Assembly: GCF_022647665.1 (NCBI RefSeq)
Contig: NZ_CP071872.1
Location: forward strand, 5,332,001-5,396,000
Direction: 5' to 3'
DNA: 64,000 bases
From: Streptomyces formicae
Lineage (GTDB): Bacteria > Actinomycetota > Actinomycetes > Streptomycetales > Streptomycetaceae
Positions 1 through 8,478 of this stretch are shown here, piece by piece (the stretch's first letter is position 1; each line of letters begins with the position of its first letter). The position numbers and the translations under genes were made by a program. The notes beneath the pieces are model-generated. The model saw nothing but the letters and a program-made list of their open reading frames with translations, made no database searches and was not told the origin of the DNA.

Positions 1-547
1 CGCGCAGCGACAGGCAGTAGCCGCGGTCGGGCGTGACGGCGATGTCGAGGACCTCGTCGAAGAGCTCCAGCAGCTCGGTGGCGTCGCTGCCGGTCTCGAC
101 CTCGGGCGGCAGCACGATGATGCCGTGCGTCCCGTCGTCGCCCATGCCGAGCTCGTCGCCGGAGCAGATCATGCCGCGGGACATCCGGCCGTAGGTCTTG
201 CGCTCGGCGATCTGGAAGTCGCCGGGCAGGACCGCGCCGGGCAGCGCCACGACGACCTTGTCGCCGGCGGCGAAGTTCCGGGCGCCGCAGATGATCTCCT
301 GCGGCTCACCGGTCCCGTTGGCCTGTCCCACGTCGACCGTGCAGTAGCGGATCGGCTTCTTGAACTCGGTCAGCTCCTCCACGGTGAGCACCTGGCCCAC
401 GACGAGCGGGCCCTTGAGCCCGGCGCCGAGCTGCTCGACCGTCTCGACCTCGAGGCCGGCGGCGATGAGCTTGGTCTGTACGTCACGGCCGGTCTCCGTC
501 GCCGGCAGGTCGACGTACTCCCGCAGCCATGAAAGCGGGACCCGCAT
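1..547 (-). CDS. pheT: Phenylalanine--tRNA ligase beta subunit (5' part; runs off window)
   Basis: This is the N-terminal 182 codons of PheT, the beta subunit of the cytoplasmic alpha2-beta2 enzyme that charges tRNA-Phe. The translation begins MRVPLSWLREYVDLP, the usual PheT start, and continues into the tRNA-binding (EMAP/B1) region, with IICGARNFAAGDKV and SRGMICSGDELG recognisable. The ATG overlaps the TGA of pheS by one base (TGATG), so the two subunits are translationally coupled. The 3' end lies beyond position 1. Only the product's N-terminal third can be judged; the identity is clear from sequence and from its place directly after pheS. Confidence 0.95.
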   Translation of the reverse strand, partial: MRVPLSWLREYVDLPATETGRDVQTKLIAAGLEVETVEQLGAGLKGPLVVGQVLTVEELTEFKKPIRYCTVDVGQANGTGEPQEIICGARNFAAGDKVVVALPGAVLPGDFQIAERKTYGRMSRGMICSGDELGMGDDGTHGIIVLPPEVETGSDATELLELFDEVLDIAVTPDRGYCLSLR

Positions 548-1701
548 CAGATCTCCATCCCGAACGGCCGGGTGAACCGGACGTCACCCTCGACCATGTC
601 TCGCATGTCCTCGACGTTGTGGCGGAACATCAGCATCCGCTCGATGCCGAACCCGAAGGCGAATCCGCTGTACTTCTCCGGGTCGACACCGCAGGCGATG
701 AGCACCTTCGGGTTAACCATTCCGCAGCCGCCGAGCTCGATCCAGCCCTCGCTGGAGCAGGTGCGGCAGGGCCGGTCCGGGTTGCCGACGGACTCGCCGC
801 GGCACACGTAGCAGACCATGTCCATCTCGGCGGACGGCTCGGTGAACGGGAAGAAGTTCGGCCGCAGCCGGGTCTTCATGCCCTCGCCGCCGAACAGCGC
901 CCGGACCATGTGGTCGAGGGTGCCCTTGAGGTCGGCCATGGTCAGGCCCTCGTCGACGGCGAGCAGCTCGACCTGGTGGAAGACCGGGGTGTGGGTCGCG
1001 TCGAGGTCGTCGGTGCGGTAGACCCGGCCGGGGCAGATCACGTACAGCGGCGGCTCGCGGTCGAGCATCGAGCGGACCTGCACGGGCGAGGTGTGCGTGC
1101 GCAGCACGACACCCGAGTCCGCGCCGCCTCCCCCGGAGCCTCCGGCCTGGGAGGTGTCCCCAGGGCCCTGCACGAAGAAGGTGTCGTGCTCGCCGCGGGC
1201 GGGGTGGTCGGCCGCGATGTTCAGCGCGTCGAAGTTCAGCCACTCGGACTCGACCTCGGGGCCTTCGGCGACCTCGTAGCCCATCGCGACGAAGATGTCC
1301 TCGATGCGCTCCGAGAGCGTGGTGAGCGGGTGGCGGGCGCCCGCCGGGGTGCGGTCGTACGGCAGCGTGACGTCCACCCCCTCCTCGACCAGCACGCGCG
1401 CGTCGCGCTCCGCCTCCAGCTCGGCCTGGCGGGTGGCGAGCGCCTTGTTCACGGCACCGCGGGCCTGGCCGACGCGCTTGCCGGCCTCCGCCTTGGCGTG
1501 CGGCGGCAGGGCGCCGATCTCCCGGTTGGCGAGCGCGAGCGGGGAGGAGGGGCCCGTCTGCGCGATCTTCGCCTCGTGGAGCGCTGCGAGGTCACCGGCC
1601 GCGGCGAAGGCGGCGAGCGCCTCGTCCCGCATGCGCTCGATCTCTTCCGGTTTCAGTGCCTCGACCTCGACAGGGTCGTAGGACTTATTGGGTGCCGACA
1701 T
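547..1701 (-). CDS. pheS: Phenylalanine--tRNA ligase alpha subunit
   Basis: The 384-residue catalytic alpha subunit of PheRS forms phenylalanyl-adenylate and transfers it to tRNA-Phe. An N-terminal coiled-coil region (about residues 1-105) is followed by the class II catalytic core: motif 2 around GRVYRTDDLDATHTPVFHQ and motif 3 GFGIERMLMF near the C terminus. The start is ATG at 1701, preceded by GGGAAGAG. Just before the conserved RTHTSPVQVR stretch there is a Gly/Ser-rich insert (about residues 179-197), encoded by a strong GC-rich palindrome (1127-1154). It looks like an in-frame acquisition at a surface loop; I do not expect it to touch the active site. The gene forms an operon with pheT. 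Confidence 0.96.
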   Translation of the reverse strand: MSAPNKSYDPVEVEALKPEEIERMRDEALAAFAAAGDLAALHEAKIAQTGPSSPLALANREIGALPPHAKAEAGKRVGQARGAVNKALATRQAELEAERDARVLVEEGVDVTLPYDRTPAGARHPLTTLSERIEDIFVAMGYEVAEGPEVESEWLNFDALNIAADHPARGEHDTFFVQGPGDTSQAGGSGGGGADSGVVLRTHTSPVQVRSMLDREPPLYVICPGRVYRTDDLDATHTPVFHQVELLAVDEGLTMADLKGTLDHMVRALFGGEGMKTRLRPNFFPFTEPSAEMDMVCYVCRGESVGNPDRPCRTCSSEGWIELGGCGMVNPKVLIACGVDPEKYSGFAFGFGIERMLMFRHNVEDMRDMVEGDVRFTRPFGMEI

Positions 1702-1832
1702 CTCTTCCCGTACTTCCGATGGGGTGGCTGGGGCCGCTCGACGACCGAGGACGCAAAGGTGCCAAAGGTCGAGTTTAGCGGGGTGAGGTATACGCAGGAG
1801 CCCGTGGGCCGAAGGGCGAGACTCAGCGCGTG

Positions 1833-2993
1833 TCAGCTGAGATACGCCGGAGCGGCGACGGGCAGGACAAATCGGAACTCGGCGCCGCCGCCGGGTCCGC
1901 GCCCGACGGTGATCGTCCCGCCGTGCGCCTCGACGATGCCCTTCACGATGTACAGCCCGAGGCCGGTGCCGCCACGCTTGCTGCCCCGCCAGAAGCGGGT
2001 GAAGACACGGCCCATCGACTCCTCGGGGATGCCGGGGCCCTCGTCGCTCACGGTGACGGCCGTTCCCTTCTCGTCGCTGTCGCCTGCTGGTGCCACGTCG
2101 ATGGTGACGGTTCCCTCGCCGTGGCGCACCGCATTTTCCAGCAGGTTGCCGAGGACCTGGTCGATCTTGTCGGGGTCGGCCCACAGCTGCGGGAGGCGGT
2201 GCCGGATGCGGACGAAGAAGCGGTCCGGGGAGTGGCCGCGTGCGGTGTGCGCCTGGATGTGGCGGCCGACGGCGGCGGCTATGTCGACGGGCTGGCGGCG
2301 CACCTCCAGGCGGCCGGAGTCGATCCGGGAGATGTCGAGGAGCTCGGCGATGAGGCGGGTGACGCGGCCCGCGTCGGCGTCGACGGTCTCCAGCATCAGC
2401 CGCTTCTGGTCGTCCGTGAAGCGCTCCCACTTGGCGAGCAGGGTGGCGGTGAAGCCCTTGACGGAGGTGAGCGGGGAGCGCAGCTCATGGGCGACGGTGG
2501 CGATCAGCTCGGCGTGGCTGCGCTCCGTACGGCGCCGGGCCTCGGTGCCGCGCAGGCTGACGACGACGCGGCGCACCGGCCCGGCGGGAGTGGTGCGTAC
2601 GTAACGGGCGGAGACGAGCACCTCGCGGCCGCCGGGCAGCAGCAGATTGCGCTCGGGCTGGCCGGTGCGGGTGGCGAGGCCGCGGTACGGGTCGGTCAGG
2701 CTCCACCAGCGGCGCCCCTTGAGGTCCTCCAGCGGCAGGGCCTGGTCGAGCGGGCGGCCGAGCACCTCGGCGCGGGGGGTGGCGGTGATCCGTGCGGCCG
2801 CGGTGTTGAAGCAGATCACCCGGCCGGTCTCGTCGGCGACGACGAGACCGTCGGGGAGGTCGTCGGGGTCGACCGCGGCGTCGCGTCCACCCGGGGCCGC
2901 GGGTGCGGGCACGGCCTTGGCGGGACCGTTGAGGGCGCTGCGTGCCGCAGCGTCCGCCTCGGTCTCCGACAGCCTTCTGTGGCCGACAGCCAT
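1833..2993 (-). CDS. PAS-domain sensor histidine kinase
   Basis: This 386-residue kinase has no predicted membrane segment. A PAS-like domain (about residues 44-150, with LVVADETGRVICFN) is followed by HisKA with the phospho-acceptor His169 in VAHELRSPLTSVKG. The HATPase_c domain has its N-box at NLLENAVRHG (Asn287), G1 DEGPGIP (about 317-323) and G2 GGTGLGLYIVKG (about 341-352). All residues needed for autophosphorylation are present. No response regulator is adjacent, so it is an orphan kinase whose signal is presumably cytosolic and sensed by PAS. ATG at 2993 follows a GGGGACGGGG ribosome site. It lies between the methyltransferase gene and pheS, on the same strand but with gaps of over 130 bp on both sides, so it is probably transcribed separately. 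Confidence 0.9.
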   Translation of the reverse strand: MAVGHRRLSETEADAAARSALNGPAKAVPAPAAPGGRDAAVDPDDLPDGLVVADETGRVICFNTAAARITATPRAEVLGRPLDQALPLEDLKGRRWWSLTDPYRGLATRTGQPERNLLLPGGREVLVSARYVRTTPAGPVRRVVVSLRGTEARRRTERSHAELIATVAHELRSPLTSVKGFTATLLAKWERFTDDQKRLMLETVDADAGRVTRLIAELLDISRIDSGRLEVRRQPVDIAAAVGRHIQAHTARGHSPDRFFVRIRHRLPQLWADPDKIDQVLGNLLENAVRHGEGTVTIDVAPAGDSDEKGTAVTVSDEGPGIPEESMGRVFTRFWRGSKRGGTGLGLYIVKGIVEAHGGTITVGRGPGGGAEFRFVLPVAAPAYLS

Positions 2994-3132
2994 CCCCGTC
3001 CCCCACCTCTCGAACCGGTGCAGTGGGCCCCCGAGTTCGTCACCCTACTAGTCGCCGGTGACGGAGCGACAGCCTGTGGGCTCCCGGAGTCACCGCCCCA
3101 GGTCACCCGTGGTCGGGTCACCGCGCCCGGGA

Positions 3133-3981
<849 letters not shown>

Positions 3982-4272
3982 GGGGTGCTCCTTCGTGACC
4001 GGTCTGCGCGACGGGGACCGGTGTGTTCCATGTACGACGCCGGCGAGCCGCCCATGGCCCCGTGCCCGCCCGATGGCGCCCGGCGCAGGACGACGGCCCA
4101 CCACCGGGCCGCGCTCGGGGACCGTGCCCGGGCGGGCCGTGGAGAGTCGGCCCCGCTGGGGCCGGCCGAGCCGGCGCGAGGTCGGGGGCTATGCCCCGCG
4201 CCCCCGACGTGCGCGGACCCGCAGGCCAGAGGCCTGCGGGTCCGGGGCGATCCGGGGCGCTTACCGCGGTCG
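3982..4272. other. Intergenic region between rplT and the methyltransferase gene
   Basis: These 290 bases hold no gene I can support. They contain the rplT terminator hairpin (4214-4244) and, nearer 3981, the ribosome site and presumably the promoter of the methyltransferase gene. The remainder is GC-rich, with several short inverted repeats but no recognisable motif. Confidence 0.6.
4214..4244 (-). terminator. Terminator hairpin of the infC-rpmI-rplT operon
   Basis: A perfect 14-bp inverted repeat (CGGACCCGCAGGCC with loop AGA) lies 29 bp beyond the rplT stop codon. There is no T-tract, which is common for high-GC actinobacterial terminators. Confidence 0.8.
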
Positions 4273-4665
4273 TCAGGCCGCCGACGCGGCCTTCGGCGCG
4301 TTGACGTCTGCCGGGAGCGCCTTCTGCGCCACCTCGACGAGCGCGGCGAAGGCACCGGCGTCGTTCACGGCGAGCTCCGCGAGGATCTTGCGGTCCACCT
4401 CGACGTTGGCGGCCTTCAGACCCTGGATGAAGCGGTTGTAGGTGATGCCGTTGGCGCGGGCAGCGGCGTTGATGCGCTGGATCCACAGCTGACGGAAGTC
4501 GCCCTTGCGCTTCTTGCGGTCGTTGTAGTTGTAGACGAGGGAGTGGGTGACCTGCTCCTTCGCCTTGCGGTACAGGCGGGACCGCTGACCGCGGTAGCCG
4601 CTGGCCTGCTCGAGGATCGCCCGGCGCTTCTTGTGGGCGTTGACTGCCCGCTTGACGCGTGCCAC
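4273..4665 (-). CDS. rplT: 50S ribosomal protein L20
   Basis: L20 (130 residues) is a 23S rRNA-binding protein needed early in 50S assembly. The basic N-terminal tail (MARVKRAVNAHKKRRAIL) and the globular part with SYNYNDRKKRKGDFRQLWI-like sequence (here VYNYNDRKKRKGDFRQ) are standard. The C terminus carries a short Ala-rich extension typical of Streptomyces. The start is GTG at 4665, preceded by AAGGAG. It is the last gene of infC-rpmI-rplT, followed by a strong hairpin. In other bacteria L20 represses this operon; no L20-binding leader is evident here beyond the infC leader hairpins. Confidence 0.98.
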   Translation of the reverse strand: MARVKRAVNAHKKRRAILEQASGYRGQRSRLYRKAKEQVTHSLVYNYNDRKKRKGDFRQLWIQRINAAARANGITYNRFIQGLKAANVEVDRKILAELAVNDAGAFAALVEVAQKALPADVNAPKAASAA

Positions 4666-4767
4666 TTGTTAACTCCTTGTAGCGGGGCCGCAGTTGCACT
4701 CATACGGCCCGGAAACGAATTGGTCCCGGTCTTGGCCGGAAGCCCCCGTCACCGAGGGCGACGACAA

Positions 4768-4962
4768 TCAGATGCCCAGCATCTTCTTGATCTTGGCGGC
4801 GTCACCCGGGGCCATCTCGGCGTTGCCGGTGAGGCGACGCGTCAGCTTGGACGACTTGCGCTCGAGCAGGTGGCGCTTGCCGGCGCGCTCACGGAGCACC
4901 TTGCCGGAGCCGGTGATCTTGAAGCGCTTCTTGGCACCGCTGTGCGTCTTGTTCTTCGGCAT
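4768..4962 (-). CDS. rpmI: 50S ribosomal protein L35
   Basis: L35 (64 residues) is a small basic protein of the large subunit. The start MPKNKTHSGAKKRFKITGSG is diagnostic, and the length equals the family norm. ATG at 4962 has a GGAG eleven bases upstream. It lies 104 bp after infC and 102 bp before rplT in the standard infC-rpmI-rplT order. Confidence 0.98.
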   Translation of the reverse strand: MPKNKTHSGAKKRFKITGSGKVLRERAGKRHLLERKSSKLTRRLTGNAEMAPGDAAKIKKMLGI

Positions 4963-5066
4963 AGCGCCGTTATCTCCTCGTCAGTGGCGCTTCCCGCACC
5001 GGTCCGCAAACCGGCGCACGAAAGCGTCAGATGTATCGGTTGATATCCGGGACGGTTGTCCTGGAA

Positions 5067-5687
5067 TCAGGCCTCGGCGGGGTCCCCGGTGGAGTCCGCC
5101 GCCTGGGCGGGCTGCCCCTGGCGCTCCGCCTTGCGGGCGGCCTGCGCCTCGCGGGCTTCGGCCATCGCCTCGGTCTTCTTCTTGTGCGGACCGAGAACCA
5201 TGATCATGTTTCGGCCGTCCTGCTTCGGATTCGACTCCACGAAGCCGAGGTCCTGGACGTCCTCCGCGAGCCGCTGCAGCAGCCGGTAGCCGAGCTCCGG
5301 CCGGGACTGCTCGCGACCACGGAACATGATCGTGATCTTGACCTTGTCGCCCTGCTTGAGGAACCGGACGACGTGACCCTTCTTGGTGTCATAGTCGTGC
5401 GGGTCGATCTTCGGCCGGAGCTTCATTTCCTTGATGACCGTGTGCGCCTGGTTCTTGCGCGCCTCACGGGCCTTCATGGCCGACTCGTACTTGAACTTGC
5501 CGTAGTCCATGAGCTTGCAGACCGGCGGTCGCGCGGAAGCCGCGACCTCGACCAAGTCCAGGTCGTACTCCTGCGCGAGCTCCAGGGCCTTGGCAAGCGG
5601 AACAATCCCGACCTGCTCGCCGCTGGGACCGACAAGTCGCACCTCGGGAACGCGAATCCGGTCGTTGATGCGGGGCTCGGTGCTGAT
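5067..5687 (-). CDS. infC: Translation initiation factor IF-3 with a probable ATC start
   Basis: IF-3 binds the 30S subunit, prevents premature subunit joining and proofreads start codons. The N domain begins ISTEPRINDRIRVPEVRLVG. The lysine-rich linker is KYESAMKAREARKNQ, and the C domain includes VIKEMKLRPKI and HVVRFLKQGDKVKITIMFRGR. An Ala/Glu-rich tail of about 30 residues is typical of actinobacteria. The only start with a good Shine-Dalgarno sequence is ATC at 5687-5685: GAGGAGG sits four bases before it. No in-frame ATG, GTG or TTG lies nearby; upstream in-frame ATGs would add non-conserved sequence and have no ribosome site. Rare AUU/AUC/AUA starts are known for infC elsewhere, where they let IF-3 repress its own synthesis. 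Product length from ATC is 206 residues. Confidence 0.95.
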   Translation of the reverse strand: MSTEPRINDRIRVPEVRLVGPSGEQVGIVPLAKALELAQEYDLDLVEVAASARPPVCKLMDYGKFKYESAMKAREARKNQAHTVIKEMKLRPKIDPHDYDTKKGHVVRFLKQGDKVKITIMFRGREQSRPELGYRLLQRLAEDVQDLGFVESNPKQDGRNMIMVLGPHKKKTEAMAEAREAQAARKAERQGQPAQAADSTGDPAEA

Positions 5688-5772
5688 GGATCCTCCTCGG
5701 TAGCACCACGCGGCGGTCTGGCGGACAGCCGCGTAACGTCTGTTTCTCTGGGACCAACCGCACCGGTGCATG

Positions 5773-5803
5773 AAAAATGCCCCGGACGGGACACAGGCGG
5801 GGC
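5773..5803 (-). terminator. Attenuator-like hairpin with T-tract in the infC leader
   Basis: On the transcribed (minus) strand, arms GCCCCG and CGGGGC (5798-5803 and 5779-5784) flank a 13-nt loop and are followed at once by ATTTTTC (A-run 5773-5777 on the plus strand). This is the textbook form of an intrinsic terminator. It lies about 85 nt before the infC ribosome site, inside the leader, so it would act as an attenuator. The stem is short, so its strength is uncertain. Confidence 0.5.
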
Positions 5804-6020
5804 TCCTGGAATACCGGAACACCGCCGCGGTGAACCGCGGGGCGCTACTTTCGGACGGCTCCATCGTCCGTACGGAACGATGGTCGCCGTCTGACCGGTG
5901 ACCCGCCGCCCTGAGGGCGGTCAGGTGGGAGATCGGAGCCTCCACTTGTGGGTCGGACACACGCGCGTCCGACCGGTCGCTACACAAGGTTAGCAGCTCC
6001 GGCCGGAAGGAGCTAACCGG

Positions 6021-6041
6021 CGGGCGGCACCGTGCCGCCCG
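6021..6041 (-). terminator. Inverted repeat after the DUF1844 gene
   Basis: CGGGCGGCAC and GTGCCGCCCG are separated by one base, 15 bp past the DUF1844 stop codon. It is probably the DUF1844 terminator; it could also be the first element of the infC leader. Confidence 0.5.
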
Positions 6042-6056
6042 GGCGTTCGCCGGAGC

Positions 6057-6434
6057 TCAGCCGAAGACCGGGCCGGTGTACTTCTCGCCCGGGCCCTGGC
6101 CGGGCTCGTCCGGCACGACCGACGCCTCGCGGAAGGCCAGCTGGAGCGACTTGAGGCCGTCGCGCAGCGGGGCCGCGTGGAAGGAGCTGATCTCGGTCGC
6201 TCCGGCGTCGAGCAGGCCGGCCAGCGCGTGGACCAGCTTGCGGGCCTCGTCCAGGTCCTTGTGCTTGTCGCCGTCCTCGGTCAGGCCGAGCTTGACCGCT
6301 GCGGCGCTCATCAGGTTGACCGCGACCGTGACGATCACCTCGACGGCCGGGACCTCCGCGATGTCGCGGGTCATGGCGTCGAAGTCGGGGGACTCATCGG
6401 CGGGGGTACCGGGCGTGGGGGTCGCGTCACTCAT
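6057..6434 (-). CDS. DUF1844 family protein
   Basis: This small acidic protein (125 residues from ATG at 6434) has the DUF1844 core: DFDAMTRDIAEVPAVEVIVT, then AAVKLGL and DLDEARKLVHALAGLLD. Family members lie beside infC in many actinobacteria; their molecular role is unknown. A GTG three codons upstream (6443) is an alternative start; neither has a strong ribosome site, though GAGAGG lies 11 bases before the GTG. The C-terminal tail (GQGPGEKYTGPVFG) is Gly-rich. The gene lies between the SseB-family gene and the infC operon, on the same strand as both. Confidence 0.85.
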   Translation of the reverse strand: MSDATPTPGTPADESPDFDAMTRDIAEVPAVEVIVTVAVNLMSAAAVKLGLTEDGDKHKDLDEARKLVHALAGLLDAGATEISSFHAAPLRDGLKSLQLAFREASVVPDEPGQGPGEKYTGPVFG

Positions 6435-6458
6435 GGGGCACACGATATGCGGTGCCTC

Positions 6459-7190
6459 TCACGGCCGTACGTACAGGGGCTCACCGGGAGGCACGGCCCC
6501 GGCCGGCAGCAGGGCCAGGTCGAGTCCGCGGACGAGCCTGGCCCGCAGCGTCTCGTCCGCCGCGAGCGCGCGGGCGACGCGCTGGGCCGCCTCGGCCGGG
6601 GCGGCGTCCGGGGCGAGGACGAGGGCGAGGGTGCCGTCGGCGCTGCCCGGCCCGAGGTGGGCGCGGAGCACGGCGGGTTCGGCGGCGACGACGGACCGCA
6701 CCGCCCGGGCGACGGCGGGGTCGGCGAGCGGCTCGGTGCTGGTGCGGCCCTCGGCGAGGGCGAGCAGGGCCGGTCCGGTCAGCTGGTACGGCACCGGACC
6801 GGCGAGGTCCAGGACGAGCGTGTCCGCCTTTTCGTGCGCGGCGGCCTGAAGGGCCTGGTGCAGCGGTACGGCGACGGGCCGGGCCGCCGGGTCCCAGCGG
6901 GCCAGCGACTCCGTCGAGGTGAACGCGGGCAGGGCGCGGCGCGCTCCCGCCGTCAGCGTGGGCACGGCCATGTCGCTGGTCTTCTCGCGCCGCAGACCCT
7001 GCTCGTCCTCCTCGACCTCGCCGAGCACGGCGACGACGGGCACGAGGAGCCGGGCGCCCTTGAGCGCTTCGAGGACCGGCTGCTCCGCGGTCCGGTCCTC
7101 GGCCCAGGCGGCGAGCGCCGCGGTCAGGGCCGGGTCGGCGGTGCCGTCGTCGTCGGAGAAACCGGGGTCCGGGATGTTCTTGAGCGCCAC
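6459..7190 (-). CDS. SseB family protein
   Basis: This 243-residue protein resembles the actinobacterial branch of the SseB N-terminal-domain family. An N-terminal segment contains ALKGARLLVPVVAVLGE and ALPAFTSTESLARWDP, the family's beta-sheet signature. An Ala-rich alpha/beta half ends ...PPGEPLYVRP. It is predicted cytosolic, with no signal peptide or membrane helix. The start is GTG at 7190. Its place between infC/DUF1844 and the next cluster is typical of Streptomyces. The function is unknown; the family name comes from a Salmonella enhancing protein and does not imply an enzyme. Confidence 0.82.
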   Translation of the reverse strand: MALKNIPDPGFSDDDGTADPALTAALAAWAEDRTAEQPVLEALKGARLLVPVVAVLGEVEEDEQGLRREKTSDMAVPTLTAGARRALPAFTSTESLARWDPAARPVAVPLHQALQAAAHEKADTLVLDLAGPVPYQLTGPALLALAEGRTSTEPLADPAVARAVRSVVAAEPAVLRAHLGPGSADGTLALVLAPDAAPAEAAQRVARALAADETLRARLVRGLDLALLPAGAVPPGEPLYVRP

Positions 7191-7227
7191 GCGACGAGCC
7201 TAACGGGCCGAGGGCCTGTCGTCCGGA

Positions 7228-8478
7228 TCAGGTACGGCGCCGGCCGCCGCGCCACAGCAGGACGGCGGCGGCCAGCAGCAGGGCGCCGACGCCGCCGGTG
7301 ACCGGGGCGAGGACGCCGCCGGGCTCGTCCGCGGCGGCAGGCGCGGCCGGGCCGGTGCCGAAGTAGCGGTTGCGGTAGCCGGAGGCGGCCGCCGCCGTGG
7401 TGGTGTCCGGGCCGAGACTGCCGCCCGCCTCGATGGCCGCGGCCGGGTCGACGATGCCGTACCCCTTGGCGTCGTCGCGGCCGCCCTTGGGGCCGCTGCG
7501 TGCGGTGTCGGCGAGGAGCTTCTTGATCTGGGCGGGCGTCAGGCCGGGATGGGCGGCCCGTACGAGCGCGACGGCGCCGGAGACGAACGCCGCAGCGGCG
7601 CTGGTGCCCCAGCCCTCGTAGTAGCGCCGGTCCGGGTCGGCGATGACGACGTCGACGCCGGGCGCGCTGACGGTGGCGTACCAGCGGCGGGTGGAGAAGG
7701 ACGCGTGGGTGCCGTAGCGGTCGACGGCAGCGACGGCGATGACGCCGGGATAGGCGGCGGGGTAGGAGATGTGGTCGCCCTTCTCGCCGCCGTTGCCGGC
7801 CGACGCGACGACGACGGCTCCCTTGCGGAGGGCGTACTGGACGGCGGCGTCCTCGCTCTTCTCCGGGTGCGCGGACTCGCTGTCGTCGCCGAGGGAGAGG
7901 TTGATGACGTCCGCGCCGTGGTCGGCGGCCCAGCGGATGCCGTCGGCGAGGGCGGAGCCACGGCTGCTGCGGGCCCGCTTGCGCGCGGAGTCGGTTCCTT
8001 CGAGGATCACGCGGACCGGCAGGATCTTCGCCTCGGGGGCGATGCCGAGTACGCCCTCCTCGCGGTCGGCGCCGTGGCCGTGCCCGGCGATGATCCCGGC
8101 CATGGCGGTCCCGTGCCGGGCCCAGGAGCGGTCGCCGCGCCGGGCGCCGAAGCCGATGAGGTCCTTGGTGGGGAGCACCTGGCCGGTGAGGTCGGGGTGG
8201 GCGTCGTCGACGCCGGTGTCGAGGACGGCGACGGTGGTCCCCTCGCCCTTGGTGGTCTGCCAGGCCGTGTCTGTGTGCATCGCGTCCAGCGCCCACTGGC
8301 GGGCCCGGATGCCGTCGGCGTGCGCGGGGGCGGTGGACACGAGGACGAACGCGACGGCGGCGGCGAGCGCCCCGGCGAGCCGGTGGCGGACGCCGCGCCG
8401 GCGCCGGGGGTGCTCCTGGGGCCGGGCGCCGGCCAGGCCGGGCCGGGGCGCGCGGGGCGGGTGGTTCTGCGGGGTCAT
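7228..8478 (-). CDS. Mycosin-like membrane-anchored subtilisin protease (S8)
   Basis: This is a 416-residue secreted serine protease. An N-terminal signal (about residues 31-54, ending APAHAD) precedes the catalytic domain with Asp87 (AVLDTGVDD), His122 (RHGTAMAGIIAG), oxyanion Asn229 (SAGNGG) and Ser293 (GWGTSAAAAFVSG). A Pro/Ala linker, one C-terminal membrane helix (about 389-408) and a basic tail follow. That is the mycosin architecture, in which the protease domain faces outward and is tethered by the last helix. Mycosins serve type VII secretion, but no EccB/C/D/E or WXG100 gene is in the window, so the substrate is open. Its ATG overlaps the stop of the upstream Pro-rich membrane protein by four bases (ATGA), so the two are co-translated. 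Confidence 0.9.
   Translation of the reverse strand: MTPQNHPPRAPRPGLAGARPQEHPRRRRGVRHRLAGALAAAVAFVLVSTAPAHADGIRARQWALDAMHTDTAWQTTKGEGTTVAVLDTGVDDAHPDLTGQVLPTKDLIGFGARRGDRSWARHGTAMAGIIAGHGHGADREEGVLGIAPEAKILPVRVILEGTDSARKRARSSRGSALADGIRWAADHGADVINLSLGDDSESAHPEKSEDAAVQYALRKGAVVVASAGNGGEKGDHISYPAAYPGVIAVAAVDRYGTHASFSTRRWYATVSAPGVDVVIADPDRRYYEGWGTSAAAAFVSGAVALVRAAHPGLTPAQIKKLLADTARSGPKGGRDDAKGYGIVDPAAAIEAGGSLGPDTTTAAAASGYRNRYFGTGPAAPAAADEPGGVLAPVTGGVGALLLAAAVLLWRGGRRRT

Larger units (their letters stand above)
5688..6056 (-). promoter_or_regulatory. Long structured leader / promoter region of infC
   Basis: This 369-bp gene-free stretch precedes infC. It contains three notable inverted repeats besides the attenuator-like hairpin at 5773-5803. 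They are GGTCGGAC/GTCCGACC (5951-5958 with 5967-5974), CCGCCC-TGA-GGGCGG (5906-5920), and CGGGCGGCAC/GTGCCGCCCG (6021-6041), which may instead terminate the upstream DUF1844 gene. The layout suggests an RNA leader able to switch between structures, but no known leader family was recognised. Confidence 0.5.

Noticed and set aside
529..2604. A 691-codon plus-strand frame over pheS and the kinase
   Set aside because: Antisense to two well-supported genes; composition is that of a shadow frame.
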